DNA from: an uncultured Eubacteriales bacterium
GTDB taxonomy: Bacteria > Bacillota > Clostridia > Oscillospirales > CAG-272
Direction of reading: 5' to 3'
Assembly: GCA_905210485.1 (NCBI GenBank)
Contig: CAJLXA010000019.1
Span: 1 to 32,758, forward strand
DNA: 32,758 nucleotides
Below are positions 15,443 to 23,968 of this stretch, piece by piece. Position 1 is the stretch's first letter. Each line of letters begins with the position of its first letter. The notes below the pieces were generated by a model. That model searched no databases and had not been told where the DNA came from. It saw only the letters and a list, made by a program, of their open reading frames with translations. A program made the position numbers and the translations under genes.

Positions 15443-16906
15443 TCATACGACCGGTTCTTTATAGCGACCGTAAAGCATATTTTCCTCACGAAGCTGTTTC
15501 GGAGAAAGCGTGCCGAGTTGTTCCCATGTGACGCGGTACGTCCAGTTGCCCTCGGCGCGTCCCGGCGTATTCATACGGGTATCGGCGCCGTAACCGAGCA
15601 GATCCTGTATCGGAAAGATCACAAGATCGGCATGCGAAGAAAGAAGCGTGCGGCGGATAACGGCGCAGGCGTCCTCGTAACGCTTCCCCTCATATCCGCA
15701 ATAGCGGAACATGCGATCGCGCACATCGTCGTCGGCTTCAAAAAGAAAACCGAGCAACGTATTATTGTCATGCGTTCCCGTGTAGGCGGCGGTTCCGGCC
15801 TCGTAGCCGTAGGGCATGTGGCGCGACGTCATGGACGGATCGTCAAAAGCAAATTCGAGAACGCGCGTCGAATAGAAGCCGCTGTAATCCACCAGTTGTT
15901 CGGCCGCGGGAGTCATATTGCCGAGGTCCTCCGCAATAACAAGACGGTCTCCGACCGTTTTTTTCAGCATGTCGATAAACGGCCGTCCCGGCCCTTTGAC
16001 CCATTTTCCGTTCCGCGCGGTCGTTTCGGTGGCGGGTATGCTGTAATACGCTTCAAATCCGCGGAAATGGTCAATGCGGATACCGTCAAACAGCGACAGC
16101 ATATGCGTTACGCGGTCACGCCACCACGCATAGCCGTCCTTTTTCATTTCTTTCCAATTGTAGAGCGGATTGCCCCACCGCTGACCGTCTTCGGTAAAGG
16201 CGTCCGGCGGACAGCCGGCAACACGGCGCGGCGTGCCGTCCTTACGGAGATCGAACAGTTCGGGACGTTCAAAAACATCGGCGCTCCCTTGAGAAACGTA
16301 GATCGGAATATCGCCGATCAGGCGGATGCCTTTTTCACTCGCGTAATCGTGCAGTTCCCCGAAAGCACGGAAAAACTCATATTGCATAAACTGCCACGCA
16401 AAAAGCGTTTCTTCGTCGTACGGAGACGCGGGCGACAGATCCTTGTCGCCGCCGTTCTTTTCGCGGCAAGCCATAAAAAGACAGAAATTGGCGATGTGCG
16501 GGTGTTCGTCCATATACCGCAAAATCGGCGCCCGATCGGACACGCGCGCCGCGGCCTTTTTATAGAGCGCGATGCGCTCGTCGCGCAAGGTGGGAAACGC
16601 CGCGACATAGGGATCGTCATACCGCGCGGCGGCACATTCTTCTTCCGTGATTAACCCGCGCGCAAGGAGGCTTTCGGGATCAATATAGTTCGGGTCGCCG
16701 CTGAAGGCGCCATAAGACGCATAAGGCGAATGATATTCGTCCGTAATGCAGATGGGCAGTATCTGCCAGTATGAAAAGCCTGCCGACTTCAGAAAGTCCA
16801 CGAACGCCCGTGCGTCGCGGCCGAGATTGCCGCAACCATAGGCGCCGGGCAACGACGATATGTGCATAAGAACGCCGCTCCCGCGGTTTTTCCGTATATG
16901 TTCCAT
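15443..16906 (-). CDS. malQ: 4-alpha-glucanotransferase (amylomaltase, GH77)
   Basis: A 487-residue cytoplasmic enzyme that moves alpha-1,4-glucan segments between maltodextrins in glycogen/maltose use. GH77 landmarks are all present: the N-terminal SGVLMHISSLPG, YASYGAFSGDPNYID (62-76), GDIPIYVSQGSAD (198-210), the nucleophile in RIDHFRGF (Asp279), the acid/base in VIAEDLG (Glu326) and the transition-state aspartate in GTHDNNT (Asp380). AAGGAG precedes the start. Glycogen phosphorylase and the other gly/mal genes are not in this window. It is followed by rsmG on the same strand upstream, but a separate promoter lies between. Confidence 0.95.
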   Translation of the reverse strand: MEHIRKNRGSGVLMHISSLPGAYGCGNLGRDARAFVDFLKSAGFSYWQILPICITDEYHSPYASYGAFSGDPNYIDPESLLARGLITEEECAAARYDDPYVAAFPTLRDERIALYKKAAARVSDRAPILRYMDEHPHIANFCLFMACREKNGGDKDLSPASPYDEETLFAWQFMQYEFFRAFGELHDYASEKGIRLIGDIPIYVSQGSADVFERPELFDLRKDGTPRRVAGCPPDAFTEDGQRWGNPLYNWKEMKKDGYAWWRDRVTHMLSLFDGIRIDHFRGFEAYYSIPATETTARNGKWVKGPGRPFIDMLKKTVGDRLVIAEDLGNMTPAAEQLVDYSGFYSTRVLEFAFDDPSMTSRHMPYGYEAGTAAYTGTHDNNTLLGFLFEADDDVRDRMFRYCGYEGKRYEDACAVIRRTLLSSHADLVIFPIQDLLGYGADTRMNTPGRAEGNWTYRVTWEQLGTLSPKQLREENMLYGRYKEPVV

Positions 16907-16949
16907 ATTGACTCCTTTCGGCGGTCCGTAACCGCCGCCTGTAAATTTT

Positions 16950-16988
16950 ACAATAACAGTATGTGCAGAAAAGTAAATCCTTATTTAC
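16950..16988 (-). promoter_or_regulatory. malQ promoter overlapped by a palindrome
   Basis: Minus strand: TTTACT (16972-16977), 16 bp, TATTGT (16950-16955). The perfect palindrome GTAAAT-CCTT-ATTTAC (16973-16988) covers the -35 box, so a protein bound there should block the promoter. Confidence 0.5.
16973..16988. repeat. 16-bp palindrome, copy 2 (GTAAAT-CCTT-ATTTAC)
   Basis: A perfect inverted repeat of the dispersed element, between rsmG and malQ. Confidence 0.6.
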
Positions 16989-17004
16989 AAAACATGCGTT
17001 TTTA

Positions 17005-17769
17005 TTACAGAGGTTTTTTCAAAATCCGTGCGTAGGGGCGCGGATATTCTTCCGGCGTTGCTTTCCGTTTTTCCGCAATGATGCAGAAACGTTCCGGATT
17101 CTCATCGGGACTTTTGACGGAAAGAGAAATCCGCTCCGTAAAAACGCCGCCGCATAAACGCACGGCGTTCTGCGCACTGTGCTCTTCATCGGCCGCGGCC
17201 GCGCCTTTCAACGCATAAAAGCGGCCGCCCCCGCTTACAAACGGCATGCATAACTCGGTCAGCACAGGCAAAGCGGCCACTGCCCGCGCAGTCACCGCCG
17301 AAAACGCGGCGCGATAGCGGGCGTCATGCGCCAGTTCTTCCGCACGACCGGTCAGAACCGTGAGGTTCGTGAGCCCGAGAAGCCGAGCGCTTTCCGCCAC
17401 ATAGGCGGTTTTCTTGGCGGTGGCGTCGCAGGCGGTAATGCAAAGATCGGGGCGCACAATTGCCAAAGGAAGCGACGGAAAGCCGCCGCCGCACCCGACG
17501 TCGAGAAGCGTTGCGCCATGCGGAAAAAGCGAAGCGACGGCAACGCTGTCGGTAAAGTGCAGGAGCGCCGCCTTCACAGGGTCGGTAACCGCGGTGAGAT
17601 TATAGCGGCGGTTTTCCTCCGTGAGACGGCGGTACAACCGGCAGAAGCGATCTTCGTTTTCGGGTGTAAGATACCCCTCCAGTCCCGACAGTGAAAAATC
17701 CGTGCGCAAGGCGGACAAAAAGAGTCCGTTTGCCTCGTCGGGCGTCATGCTTTCGTTTTCCTTTATCAT
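17005..17769 (-). CDS. rsmG: 16S rRNA (guanine527-N7)-methyltransferase
   Basis: A 254-residue SAM-dependent methyltransferase of the RsmG/GidB family, which methylates N7 of G527 in 16S rRNA. The SAM-binding loop LLDVGCGGGFPSLPLAI lies at residues 88-104, and the family's TARAVAALPVL follows. The start at 17769 (MIKENESMTPDEANG) gives the usual family length; upstream in-frame codons look non-coding. The usual partner mnmG is not adjacent. A promoter lies about 105 bp upstream. The leader holds a CAGTGTA/TACACTG inverted repeat (17821-17855). Confidence 0.93.
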   Translation of the reverse strand: MIKENESMTPDEANGLFLSALRTDFSLSGLEGYLTPENEDRFCRLYRRLTEENRRYNLTAVTDPVKAALLHFTDSVAVASLFPHGATLLDVGCGGGFPSLPLAIVRPDLCITACDATAKKTAYVAESARLLGLTNLTVLTGRAEELAHDARYRAAFSAVTARAVAALPVLTELCMPFVSGGGRFYALKGAAAADEEHSAQNAVRLCGGVFTERISLSVKSPDENPERFCIIAEKRKATPEEYPRPYARILKKPL

Positions 17770-17873
17770 ATTGTTACCGTTTTCCTTTTGTTTTATCCGC
17801 GACGGCAGGCCGCCGCTACACAGTGTATGAACGATTTCCGCGGTGCGGTACACTGTCGCGGAAAGACAATTCC

Positions 17874-17902
17874 ATTGTAACATACAACGACAAAAAATGC
17901 AA
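17874..17902 (-). promoter_or_regulatory. rsmG promoter
   Basis: Minus strand: TTGCAT (17897-17902), 17 bp, TACAAT (17874-17879). Confidence 0.65.
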
Positions 17903-17988
17903 GAATAAAGCGCGGGCAACCGCACTTTTTATTTGTGTGAGGCAGGAGATCATCCCGACTTTTTGAAAAAACAAGAAAGGTTTTACTT

Positions 17989-18461
17989 ATGAAGAAATTA
18001 TTATCCCTTGCGCTTGTCCTTTGTATGTGCTGTTCTCTTCCGCTTGCTCTTACCGGGTGTGGCGACAGCGGCGAAAAAACGCTTACCAGGAATTTGTAAA
18101 AGCCGCAACAAACACGATGAGCGCCTATATCACCGCCTACAATTATTATACCATGGCTGTGGAGAACGGCAACACCGTCTCATGGAAAGACGGCTACGGT
18201 TTCCAAAGCGAAAGCGGCACCGTTCTCGAACTGTCTTTCGATATGAGCAAGTATTTTGAAAACGGCGGGTTGACGGTGGAAGACGCAACGGTCGTTACCG
18301 ACATTGAGATGAACGCCGTCAGGAGAAACGAAAAGGGTCTCGGCTCCGACGGTACGTACACCGAGCGTCACCCCGAATGGAGAACAGATACAAGAACGCA
18401 GTTCCTTTATATCATCAACGAAACGCTGAAATTGGTTGACGCCTATATTGCCAGACGTTAA
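17989..18461 (+). pseudogene. Small lipoprotein, split by a -1 frameshift at an A6 run
   Basis: The ATG at 17989 follows AGAAAGG and opens a clear lipoprotein signal: MKKLLSLALVLCMCCSLPLA then LTGC, lipidation at Cys24. This frame stops after 36 codons. The frame one base back (-1) continues from the run of six A's at about 18076-18081 to 18461 with a plausible soluble domain of ~130 residues (AYQEFVKAATNTMSAYITAY at its start). One extra A, or a -1 slip on the run, would join them into a ~157-residue lipoprotein. It is a recent mutation, a sequencing error, or programmed slippage. The mature part has no family I recognise. Confidence 0.7.
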
Positions 18462-18592
18462 CCGGCCGGATCGCGCAGCACCCGCACAAAGAGACACCGA
18501 AAAGTGCGATCTCCCGTATGCCGTCCATAAGCCGTAACGGAGAAGCAACGGTTTATGTTTCATCGTTCCGTCATTTCCGTACAGGATCTTTT

Positions 18593-18631
18593 GCGGGGTC
18601 CGGCGCTATAAGCGTCGGGCCCCGCATTTTT
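18593..18631 (+). terminator. Terminator downstream of the split lipoprotein
   Basis: A 14-bp stem GCGGGGTCCGGCGC/GCGTCGGGCCCCGC with two wobble pairs and a TATAA loop, then ATTTTT. It lies ~130 bp past the stop codon. Confidence 0.85.
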
Positions 18632-18760
18632 CTGCTGTCCGGTATCCGCGCCCGCATACGGACAGAATACCGCCGCGGCGGCCGCCAAAGCACCGCAAAA
18701 CATCGGCTTCCGCCTCCATACCGGTAAATAATGAATTGTTTTATTTTTAACAACAATCTA

Positions 18761-18789
18761 TTGACTAAAACCGAAAAGTGTGGTAATAT
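18761..18789 (+). promoter_or_regulatory. pgk-tpiA promoter
   Basis: TTGACT (18761-18766), 17 bp, TAATAT (18784-18789), about 50 bp upstream of the pgk start. Confidence 0.8.
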
Positions 18790-18841
18790 TATTTTTTGGT
18801 AGAATTAGAAATTTTTTATATATATGAAGGAGTCACTGTTT

Positions 18842-20143
18842 ATGTCCATGTACAATAAGAAATCGGTCGAAGACCTCGGCGACATCAAAGGCAAAAAGGT
18901 GCTTGTCCGTTGCGACTTCAACGTGCCGATGAAAGACGGCGTTATTACTTCCGTGAAAAGAATCGAAGGCGCACTGCCGACGATCCAGTATCTGACCGGC
19001 AAGGGCGCAAAGGTCATTCTCTGCTCCCACCTCGGCAAACCGCACAACATCTTTACCGAAGGTTTCGGCCTGAACAAAAAAGAAAAGAAAGCGGTTGAAG
19101 CGCTTCCCGAATCCGAAAGAGAAGCCGCAAAGGCCGAATACCTGAAGAAGGCCCTGAAGGATCAGACAAAGTTCACGCTGAAACCGGTAGCCGACAAACT
19201 CTGCGAAATGGGCGTTAAAACCGTGTTTGCCACCGATATTGTAGGCGACGACGCCAAGGCTAAGATCGCTGCCATGAAAGACGGCGACGTTGTTCTTCTG
19301 GAAAATGTCCGTTTCGACGCGGGCGAAGAAAAGAACAAACCCGAATTTGCAAAAGCGCTTGCCGGCCTTGCCGACCTGTATGTAAACGACGCTTTCGGTA
19401 CCGCGCACCGTGCCCATGCTTCCACGGCCGGCGTTGCCGACTATCTCCCCGCCGTCTGCGGCTACCTTATTAAAAAAGAAATTACCATCATGGGCAAAGC
19501 GCTTGAAAATCCCGCGCGTCCGTTTGTTGCCATTCTCGGCGGCGCCAAAGTTTCGGACAAGATCGGCGTTATCAACAACCTGATCGAAAAAGTGGACACG
19601 CTGATCATCGGCGGCGGTATGGCCTACACGTTCTTTGCCGCTATGGGCAACAGAACCGGTACGTCGATCTGCGAATCCGACAAGATCGACCTCGCGCGCG
19701 AAACCATGAAACGCGCCCGCGAAAAGGGCGTGAACTTCCTTCTGCCCGTTGACAACGTTATCGGTAAGAAATACGATGAAAACACTGTCAACATGCGCAT
19801 CTACTCCGACTCGATCCCCGACGGCTGGATGGGTCTTGACATCGGCCCCGTTACCCGCGAACTCTTCTCGAAAACGATTGCCGGCGCCGGCACCGTGGTA
19901 TGGAACGGCCCGATGGGCGTTTCCGAATGGAAGAATTTTGCGGCCGGTACCGAAGCGGTGGCCGAAGCGGTCGCCAATTCCGGCGCGATCTCGATCATCG
20001 GCGGCGGCGACTCCGCGGAAGCGGTGGAACGCCTCGGCTTCGCCGATAAAATGACGCACATTTCGACAGGCGGCGGCGCTTCCCTCGAATTCCTCGAAGG
20101 TCTCGAACTTCCCGGTATCGCCTGCCTCGAAGACAAGGATTGA
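18842..20143 (+). CDS. pgk: Phosphoglycerate kinase with an enlarged N-domain
   Basis: A 433-residue enzyme that transfers phosphate from 1,3-bisphosphoglycerate to ADP in glycolysis. The signature RCDFNVPM lies at residues 23-30. SHLGKP (62-67), the NDAFGTAHRAHAS segment, GGAKVSDKIG and the C-terminal GGGDS nucleotide loop are all present. The start at 18842 has AAGGAG nine bases upstream; an earlier in-frame ATG at 18824 overlaps that site and is rejected. Bacterial enzymes usually have ~390-400 residues. The excess here is a charged, probably helical insertion of ~35 residues at about 68-110, between SHLGKP and the KPVADKL helix. It is followed 12 bp later by tpiA. Confidence 0.95.
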   Translation: MSMYNKKSVEDLGDIKGKKVLVRCDFNVPMKDGVITSVKRIEGALPTIQYLTGKGAKVILCSHLGKPHNIFTEGFGLNKKEKKAVEALPESEREAAKAEYLKKALKDQTKFTLKPVADKLCEMGVKTVFATDIVGDDAKAKIAAMKDGDVVLLENVRFDAGEEKNKPEFAKALAGLADLYVNDAFGTAHRAHASTAGVADYLPAVCGYLIKKEITIMGKALENPARPFVAILGGAKVSDKIGVINNLIEKVDTLIIGGGMAYTFFAAMGNRTGTSICESDKIDLARETMKRAREKGVNFLLPVDNVIGKKYDENTVNMRIYSDSIPDGWMGLDIGPVTRELFSKTIAGAGTVVWNGPMGVSEWKNFAAGTEAVAEAVANSGAISIIGGGDSAEAVERLGFADKMTHISTGGGASLEFLEGLELPGIACLEDKD

Positions 20144-20155
20144 GAGGATACAAAA

Positions 20156-20911
20156 ATGAGAAAAACCGTTATTGCCGGCAACTGGAAAATGAACATGACT
20201 CCCGCGGACACCAAAGCGTTTATCGAAGCGCTGAAGCCGATGGTTGCGGGAAAAGATCAGTGCGACATTGTCCTTTGCGTACCCTTTGTTGACCTTGCGA
20301 CCGCTATTCTTGCGACAAAAGGCTCGAATATCAAAATCGGAGCGGAAAACGTTCACTTCAAAGAATCCGGCGCTTACACCGGCGAGATTTCTGCCGCCAT
20401 GCTGACCGAGATCGGCACCGAATATGTAATCATCGGCCACAGCGAACGCCGCCAGTATTTTGCGGAGACCGACGCAACCGTCAACCTCCGTACCAAGGCG
20501 GCTCTGAAAGCCGGCCTCAAAGTCATTCTTTGCGTCGGCGAACTGCTCGAAGCGCGCGAAGCGGGCATCACATCGGAAATTCTTTCGATGCAGACGAAGC
20601 TCGATTTTGCCGGAATTCCCGAAGAAGACCTGAAGAATATCATTATTGCTTATGAGCCCGTATGGGCGATCGGCACCGGTCTCACCGCAACCCCCGACCA
20701 GGCCGATGAAGCCTGCGGCCTTATCCGCAACGTCATTAAGTCGCTTTATTCCGAAAAAGCGGCGGAAGAAATGACGATCCAGTACGGCGGTTCCATGAAC
20801 GATAAAAATGCGAAAGAACTTCTTTCCAAGCCGAACGTTGACGGCGGCCTGATCGGCGGCGCGTCTCTTGTTCCCGAAAAATTCACGGTCATTGTCAATG
20901 CCGCGAACTGA
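20156..20911 (+). CDS. tpiA: Triosephosphate isomerase
   Basis: A 251-residue TIM-barrel enzyme interconverting dihydroxyacetone phosphate and glyceraldehyde 3-phosphate. The catalytic residues are in place: Lys11 in NWKMN, His95 in IIGHSERR and Glu167 in AYEPVWAIGTG. The C-terminal phosphate-binding GGSMN and GGLIGGASL are present. It lies 12 bp downstream of pgk and shares its promoter and the terminator at 20910-20943. gap, gpm and eno are not in the window. Confidence 0.97.
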   Translation: MRKTVIAGNWKMNMTPADTKAFIEALKPMVAGKDQCDIVLCVPFVDLATAILATKGSNIKIGAENVHFKESGAYTGEISAAMLTEIGTEYVIIGHSERRQYFAETDATVNLRTKAALKAGLKVILCVGELLEAREAGITSEILSMQTKLDFAGIPEEDLKNIIIAYEPVWAIGTGLTATPDQADEACGLIRNVIKSLYSEKAAEEMTIQYGGSMNDKNAKELLSKPNVDGGLIGGASLVPEKFTVIVNAAN

Positions 20912-20943
20912 TAAAAAAGGTGCCGTGCGGCACCTTTTTTATC
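20910..20943. terminator. Terminator of pgk-tpiA
   Basis: A 15-bp perfect stem GATAAAAAAGGTGCC and its complement around GTGC. It begins inside the tpiA stop codon and is symmetric enough to work in both directions. Confidence 0.9.
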
Positions 20944-20982
20944 ATCGGTTTTCCGTTATTTCCCGGAAAAAGCGCACATACT

Positions 20983-20998
20983 GTAAATAATTATTTGC
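20983..20998. repeat. 16-bp palindrome, near-perfect copy (GTAAAT-AATT-ATTTGC)
   Basis: It matches the dispersed GTAAAYNNNNRTTTAC element except for G in place of A near the right end. It lies between the tpiA terminator and the aminopeptidase gene, in the region where the aminopeptidase promoter should be. Confidence 0.4.
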
Positions 20999-21069
20999 AA
21001 AATACCACGTTATGCCGCCTGTTTATATCCTATCGGCGGCAAACGGCAGAATAAAGGAGTATATTCATA

Positions 21070-22299
21070 ATGAAAAAAACCGTTCTTCGTGATTATGCGC
21101 GCCTTATTGTCCGCACGGGCGCCAATGTACAAAAAGGACAGGAAGTTCTGATTCAGGCCGAACTCGATCAGCCGGAATTCGTCACCATGGTGGTCGAAGA
21201 AGCCTATAAAGCCGGCGCGTCGAAAGTCCGCGTGGACTGGCTCCATCAGCCGCTGACCCGTCTGCATGTCCGGTATCAGACCGAGAAAACCCTTTCGGAA
21301 GTAACCGACTGGGAACTGGAGAAGATCCGCCATCGCGTGAAGACGCTTCCCGCCAATATTTATCTTGTATCGGAAGACCCCGACGGACTGAAAAACGTCA
21401 ACCAGAAAAAATACGGCAAGGCCATGCAGAAGCGCGGCATGATCATAAAACCGCTCCGGGACGAAATGGAAAACAAATATCAGTGGTGCATTGCGGCCGT
21501 TCCCGGCGTCAAATGGGCAAAGAAAGTTTTCCCGAACGAACCGAAAGGACGCGCCGTCGAAAAACTGTGGCAGTGTATTCTGGAGGCCTCCCGCGCAACC
21601 GAAGACGCCGTTGCCGCCTGGGAAGCCCATAATAACGACCTGCACCGCCGCGCCGACTATCTCAACAGTCTCGGACTCCGGGAACTGCGGTATCACGCAG
21701 GAAACGGCACCGATTTCCGCGTGGGTTTGATTCCCGACGCCTGCTTCATGGGCGGTTCCGAACCGCTCCCCACCACCGGCGTGATCTATAATCCCAATAT
21801 CCCGACCGAAGAAATTTTCGTATCGCCGAAAAGCGGAGACGCCGACGGTATCGTCTATTCCTCAAAACCTCTCTCGTATCAGGGCGCGCTGATCACCGAT
21901 TTCTCAATCCGTTTTGAAAACGGAAAAGCCGTTGAAGTTCACGCACGCGAAAACGAAGAACTTCTCCGCCACCTCATCTCCATGGACGAAGGCTCCTCAA
22001 AACTCGGCGAATGTGCGCTGGTTCCCTATCATTCTCCGATTTCCGAGCAGAATATTCTGTACTACAATACGCTGTTCGATGAAAATGCCGCCTGCCATCT
22101 CGCACTCGGCATGGGATTTGCCAACTGTATCCGCGATTACGAAAAATACACGCTCGAAGAATGTCGCGCAAAAGGCATCAACGATTCGATCGTCCACGAA
22201 GACTTCATGATCGGCACGCCCGACCTTTCGATCGACGGTGTGACCGAAGACGGCAGAATCATCCCGATCTTCCGTAACGGCGACTGGGCATTTGATTGA
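21070..22299 (+). CDS. M29-family aminopeptidase (AmpS/AmpT type)
   Basis: A 409-residue cytosolic metallo-aminopeptidase. Family M29 uses two divalent metals held by Glu, Glu, His, His and Asp. The matching positions are visible: NIPTEEIF (near residue 250), DEGSSKLGE (near 315), CHLALG (His near 345) and VHEDFMIGTPDLSIDG (His and Asp near 377-386). The N-terminal YARLIVRTGANVQKGQEVLI is typical. AAGGAG precedes the ATG. It is followed 32 bp later by a LUD-domain gene on the same strand, likely one operon. Confidence 0.93.
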   Translation: MKKTVLRDYARLIVRTGANVQKGQEVLIQAELDQPEFVTMVVEEAYKAGASKVRVDWLHQPLTRLHVRYQTEKTLSEVTDWELEKIRHRVKTLPANIYLVSEDPDGLKNVNQKKYGKAMQKRGMIIKPLRDEMENKYQWCIAAVPGVKWAKKVFPNEPKGRAVEKLWQCILEASRATEDAVAAWEAHNNDLHRRADYLNSLGLRELRYHAGNGTDFRVGLIPDACFMGGSEPLPTTGVIYNPNIPTEEIFVSPKSGDADGIVYSSKPLSYQGALITDFSIRFENGKAVEVHARENEELLRHLISMDEGSSKLGECALVPYHSPISEQNILYYNTLFDENAACHLALGMGFANCIRDYEKYTLEECRAKGINDSIVHEDFMIGTPDLSIDGVTEDGRIIPIFRNGDWAFD

Positions 22300-22331
22300 A
22301 TCACGTAAAAATCCGTCATCGGAGGTGTACT

Positions 22332-22925
22332 ATGGATTTTTCCCGTATCACGGCGGCACTTACGGAACGCGGATACCGCGTTTCCGTATTCCGTACAAAA
22401 GAGGAAGCCGCCGATTATCTTGACTCCACAATAGACAAAACGACCGTCGGCTTCGGCGGTTCGGTCACACTATCGGAAATGAAGATTGCCGATCGTCTTG
22501 AAAAGCATAACGAGATCGTATCCCACTGGCGGACGCCAGGCGCGGAAACGGTCAGACGCGCCATGACAACGGCGGTCTACCTGTCGTCGGTCAACGCGAT
22601 TTCCGAGAACGGCGAGATCGTCAATATTGACGGTACCTGCAATCGTGTATCGTCGATTATGTACGGCCACGAACGTGTGATTCTCGTTGTGGGAAACAAC
22701 AAGATCACACCCGATTATGACAGCGCGGTCTATCGTGCGCGGAACGTTGCCGCGCCGAAAAACGCACAGCGCCTCGGCCGTAAGACCCCCTGCGCGGCGA
22801 CGGCCGACCGTTGCTATGACTGCAAAAGTCCCGAACGGATCTGCAAGGCGCTCGCGGTTCTCTGGCAGAGCCCCGGAAAGCAGATAACCGAAATCGTTCT
22901 TGTGGACGAGCCGCTCGGATATTGA
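22332..22925 (+). CDS. LUD-domain protein (LutC/DUF162 family)
   Basis: A 197-residue protein of the LUD (lactate utilisation, LutB/LutC) superfamily. TVGFGGSVTLSEM and the INIDGTCNR-like VNIDGTCNRVSSIMYGHERVI segment are the conserved core. The C-terminus carries several cysteines in a CAATADRCYDCKSPERIC pattern, as in stand-alone DUF162 proteins of Clostridia. LutC works with LutA/LutB iron-sulfur proteins in lactate oxidation, but these partners are absent here, so lactate use should not be assumed. The start at 22332 follows GGAGG; an in-frame codon at 22296 has no ribosome binding site. Confidence 0.85.
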   Translation: MDFSRITAALTERGYRVSVFRTKEEAADYLDSTIDKTTVGFGGSVTLSEMKIADRLEKHNEIVSHWRTPGAETVRRAMTTAVYLSSVNAISENGEIVNIDGTCNRVSSIMYGHERVILVVGNNKITPDYDSAVYRARNVAAPKNAQRLGRKTPCAATADRCYDCKSPERICKALAVLWQSPGKQITEIVLVDEPLGY

Positions 22926-23045
22926 CCGATCGGCGCGCCGCTTAACGGAATCGCCGGCACGCGCGCTGGAGTTTTAACGAAAAATTCGCGCTTTTCGCCG
23001 TTCCGTCGATAAAATGGACGACCGTCGCTTCGGGACATAACGCAA

Positions 23046-23074
23046 AAAAAGCGGCCGCTTTTTCCGGCGGCCGC
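23046..23074 (+). promoter_or_regulatory. Competing hairpins just upstream of mscS
   Basis: A5-GCGGCCGC-T5 (23046-23063) is an 18-bp perfect palindrome that can fold as a short terminator-like hairpin. Its GCGGCCGC core can instead pair with a second GCGGCCGC at 23067-23074, forming a stem that ends about 8 bases before the AAGGAG of mscS. On the minus strand the second form is followed by T7. The two folds exclude each other. Confidence 0.4.
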
Positions 23075-23091
23075 CATATAAAAGGAGTGTT

Positions 23092-23916
23092 ATGGATTTT
23101 CAGAAAATCTGGGAAACCGTGCGGAGCTGGCTCCTCGACACGGGTGTGAAAATCGTTCTTTCGTTTGTCATTCTCGCCATCTCTTTTGCCATCATCAACC
23201 GGCTGTCGGCGCGGATTTCCACCACGGCCGAGAGAGCGAACGGAAAGAAAAAACTCGACAAAACCGTTTATCGCACACTGGGATATGTCACCAAGATCGG
23301 TTTAAAAATTCTCGTCATCATCGCCATCATCTCCTATCTCGGCATCGACACCGGCGGCCTCACGGCGCTGATTGCGTCGCTCGGCGTAGGCTTCGGACTT
23401 GCCGTCAACGGCACGCTTTCCAATTTTGCCGGCGGTATGCTTTTACTGCTCACGCGCCCGTTCCGCGACGATGATTTCATCGAAGCATGCGGATACAGCG
23501 GTACCGTGGAAGACATTCTCATATGTTATACCAAGATCCGCACGCCCGACAACAAGGTGGTTTATCTGCCGAACGGCAAACTTTCCACCACCGAAATCGT
23601 CAATTATTCCGAAAAGGAACTGCGGCGCGTCGATCTCACTTTCTCGGTGTCGTACAGCGCGGATTTTGAAAAAGCCAAAGCCATTATCACCGATATTCTC
23701 GAAAACCATGAACGGATCGTGAAAGACCCGGCGCCGTCCGTGCGCGTTGCGGAACAATCCGCAAGCAGTATTGACCTCGGCGTTAAAGCATGGTGCGGAA
23801 ATGCGGACTATTGGACGGTCAGATTCGATCTGTTGGAAGAAGTCAAAAAGGCGTTCGACCGTAGCGGTATTGAAATCCCGTTCAATCAGCTTGACGTGCA
23901 TCTGAAAAACGATTAA
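23092..23916 (+). CDS. mscS: Small-conductance mechanosensitive channel, MscS family
   Basis: A 274-residue membrane channel that opens under membrane tension to release solutes on hypo-osmotic shock. There are three N-terminal membrane helices (about residues 18-36, 62-82 and 86-120). The pore helix carries the Gly/Ala pattern GVGFGLAVNGTLSNFAGGM. The cytoplasmic beta domain follows, with FRDDDFIE and the PNGKLSTTEIVNYS segment. Length and layout are those of E. coli MscS. AAGGAG lies close to the ATG, just after the competing hairpins. Confidence 0.95.
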   Translation: MDFQKIWETVRSWLLDTGVKIVLSFVILAISFAIINRLSARISTTAERANGKKKLDKTVYRTLGYVTKIGLKILVIIAIISYLGIDTGGLTALIASLGVGFGLAVNGTLSNFAGGMLLLLTRPFRDDDFIEACGYSGTVEDILICYTKIRTPDNKVVYLPNGKLSTTEIVNYSEKELRRVDLTFSVSYSADFEKAKAIITDILENHERIVKDPAPSVRVAEQSASSIDLGVKAWCGNADYWTVRFDLLEEVKKAFDRSGIEIPFNQLDVHLKND

Positions 23917-23929
23917 AGCATTGCATAGC

Positions 23930-23963
23930 AAAACCGGGTTGCGTGTATACGCAACCCGGTTTT
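23930..23963. terminator. Bidirectional terminator between mscS and the phosphoesterase gene
   Basis: A perfect 15-bp stem AAAACCGGGTTGCGT and its complement with a GTAT loop, between converging genes. Confidence 0.92.
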
Positions 23964-23968
23964 ATTTA

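Noticed and set aside
18833..20440. Minus-strand frame of 535 codons opposite pgk-tpiA
   Set aside because: A shadow of the two real genes; both plus-strand genes have complete catalytic motifs.
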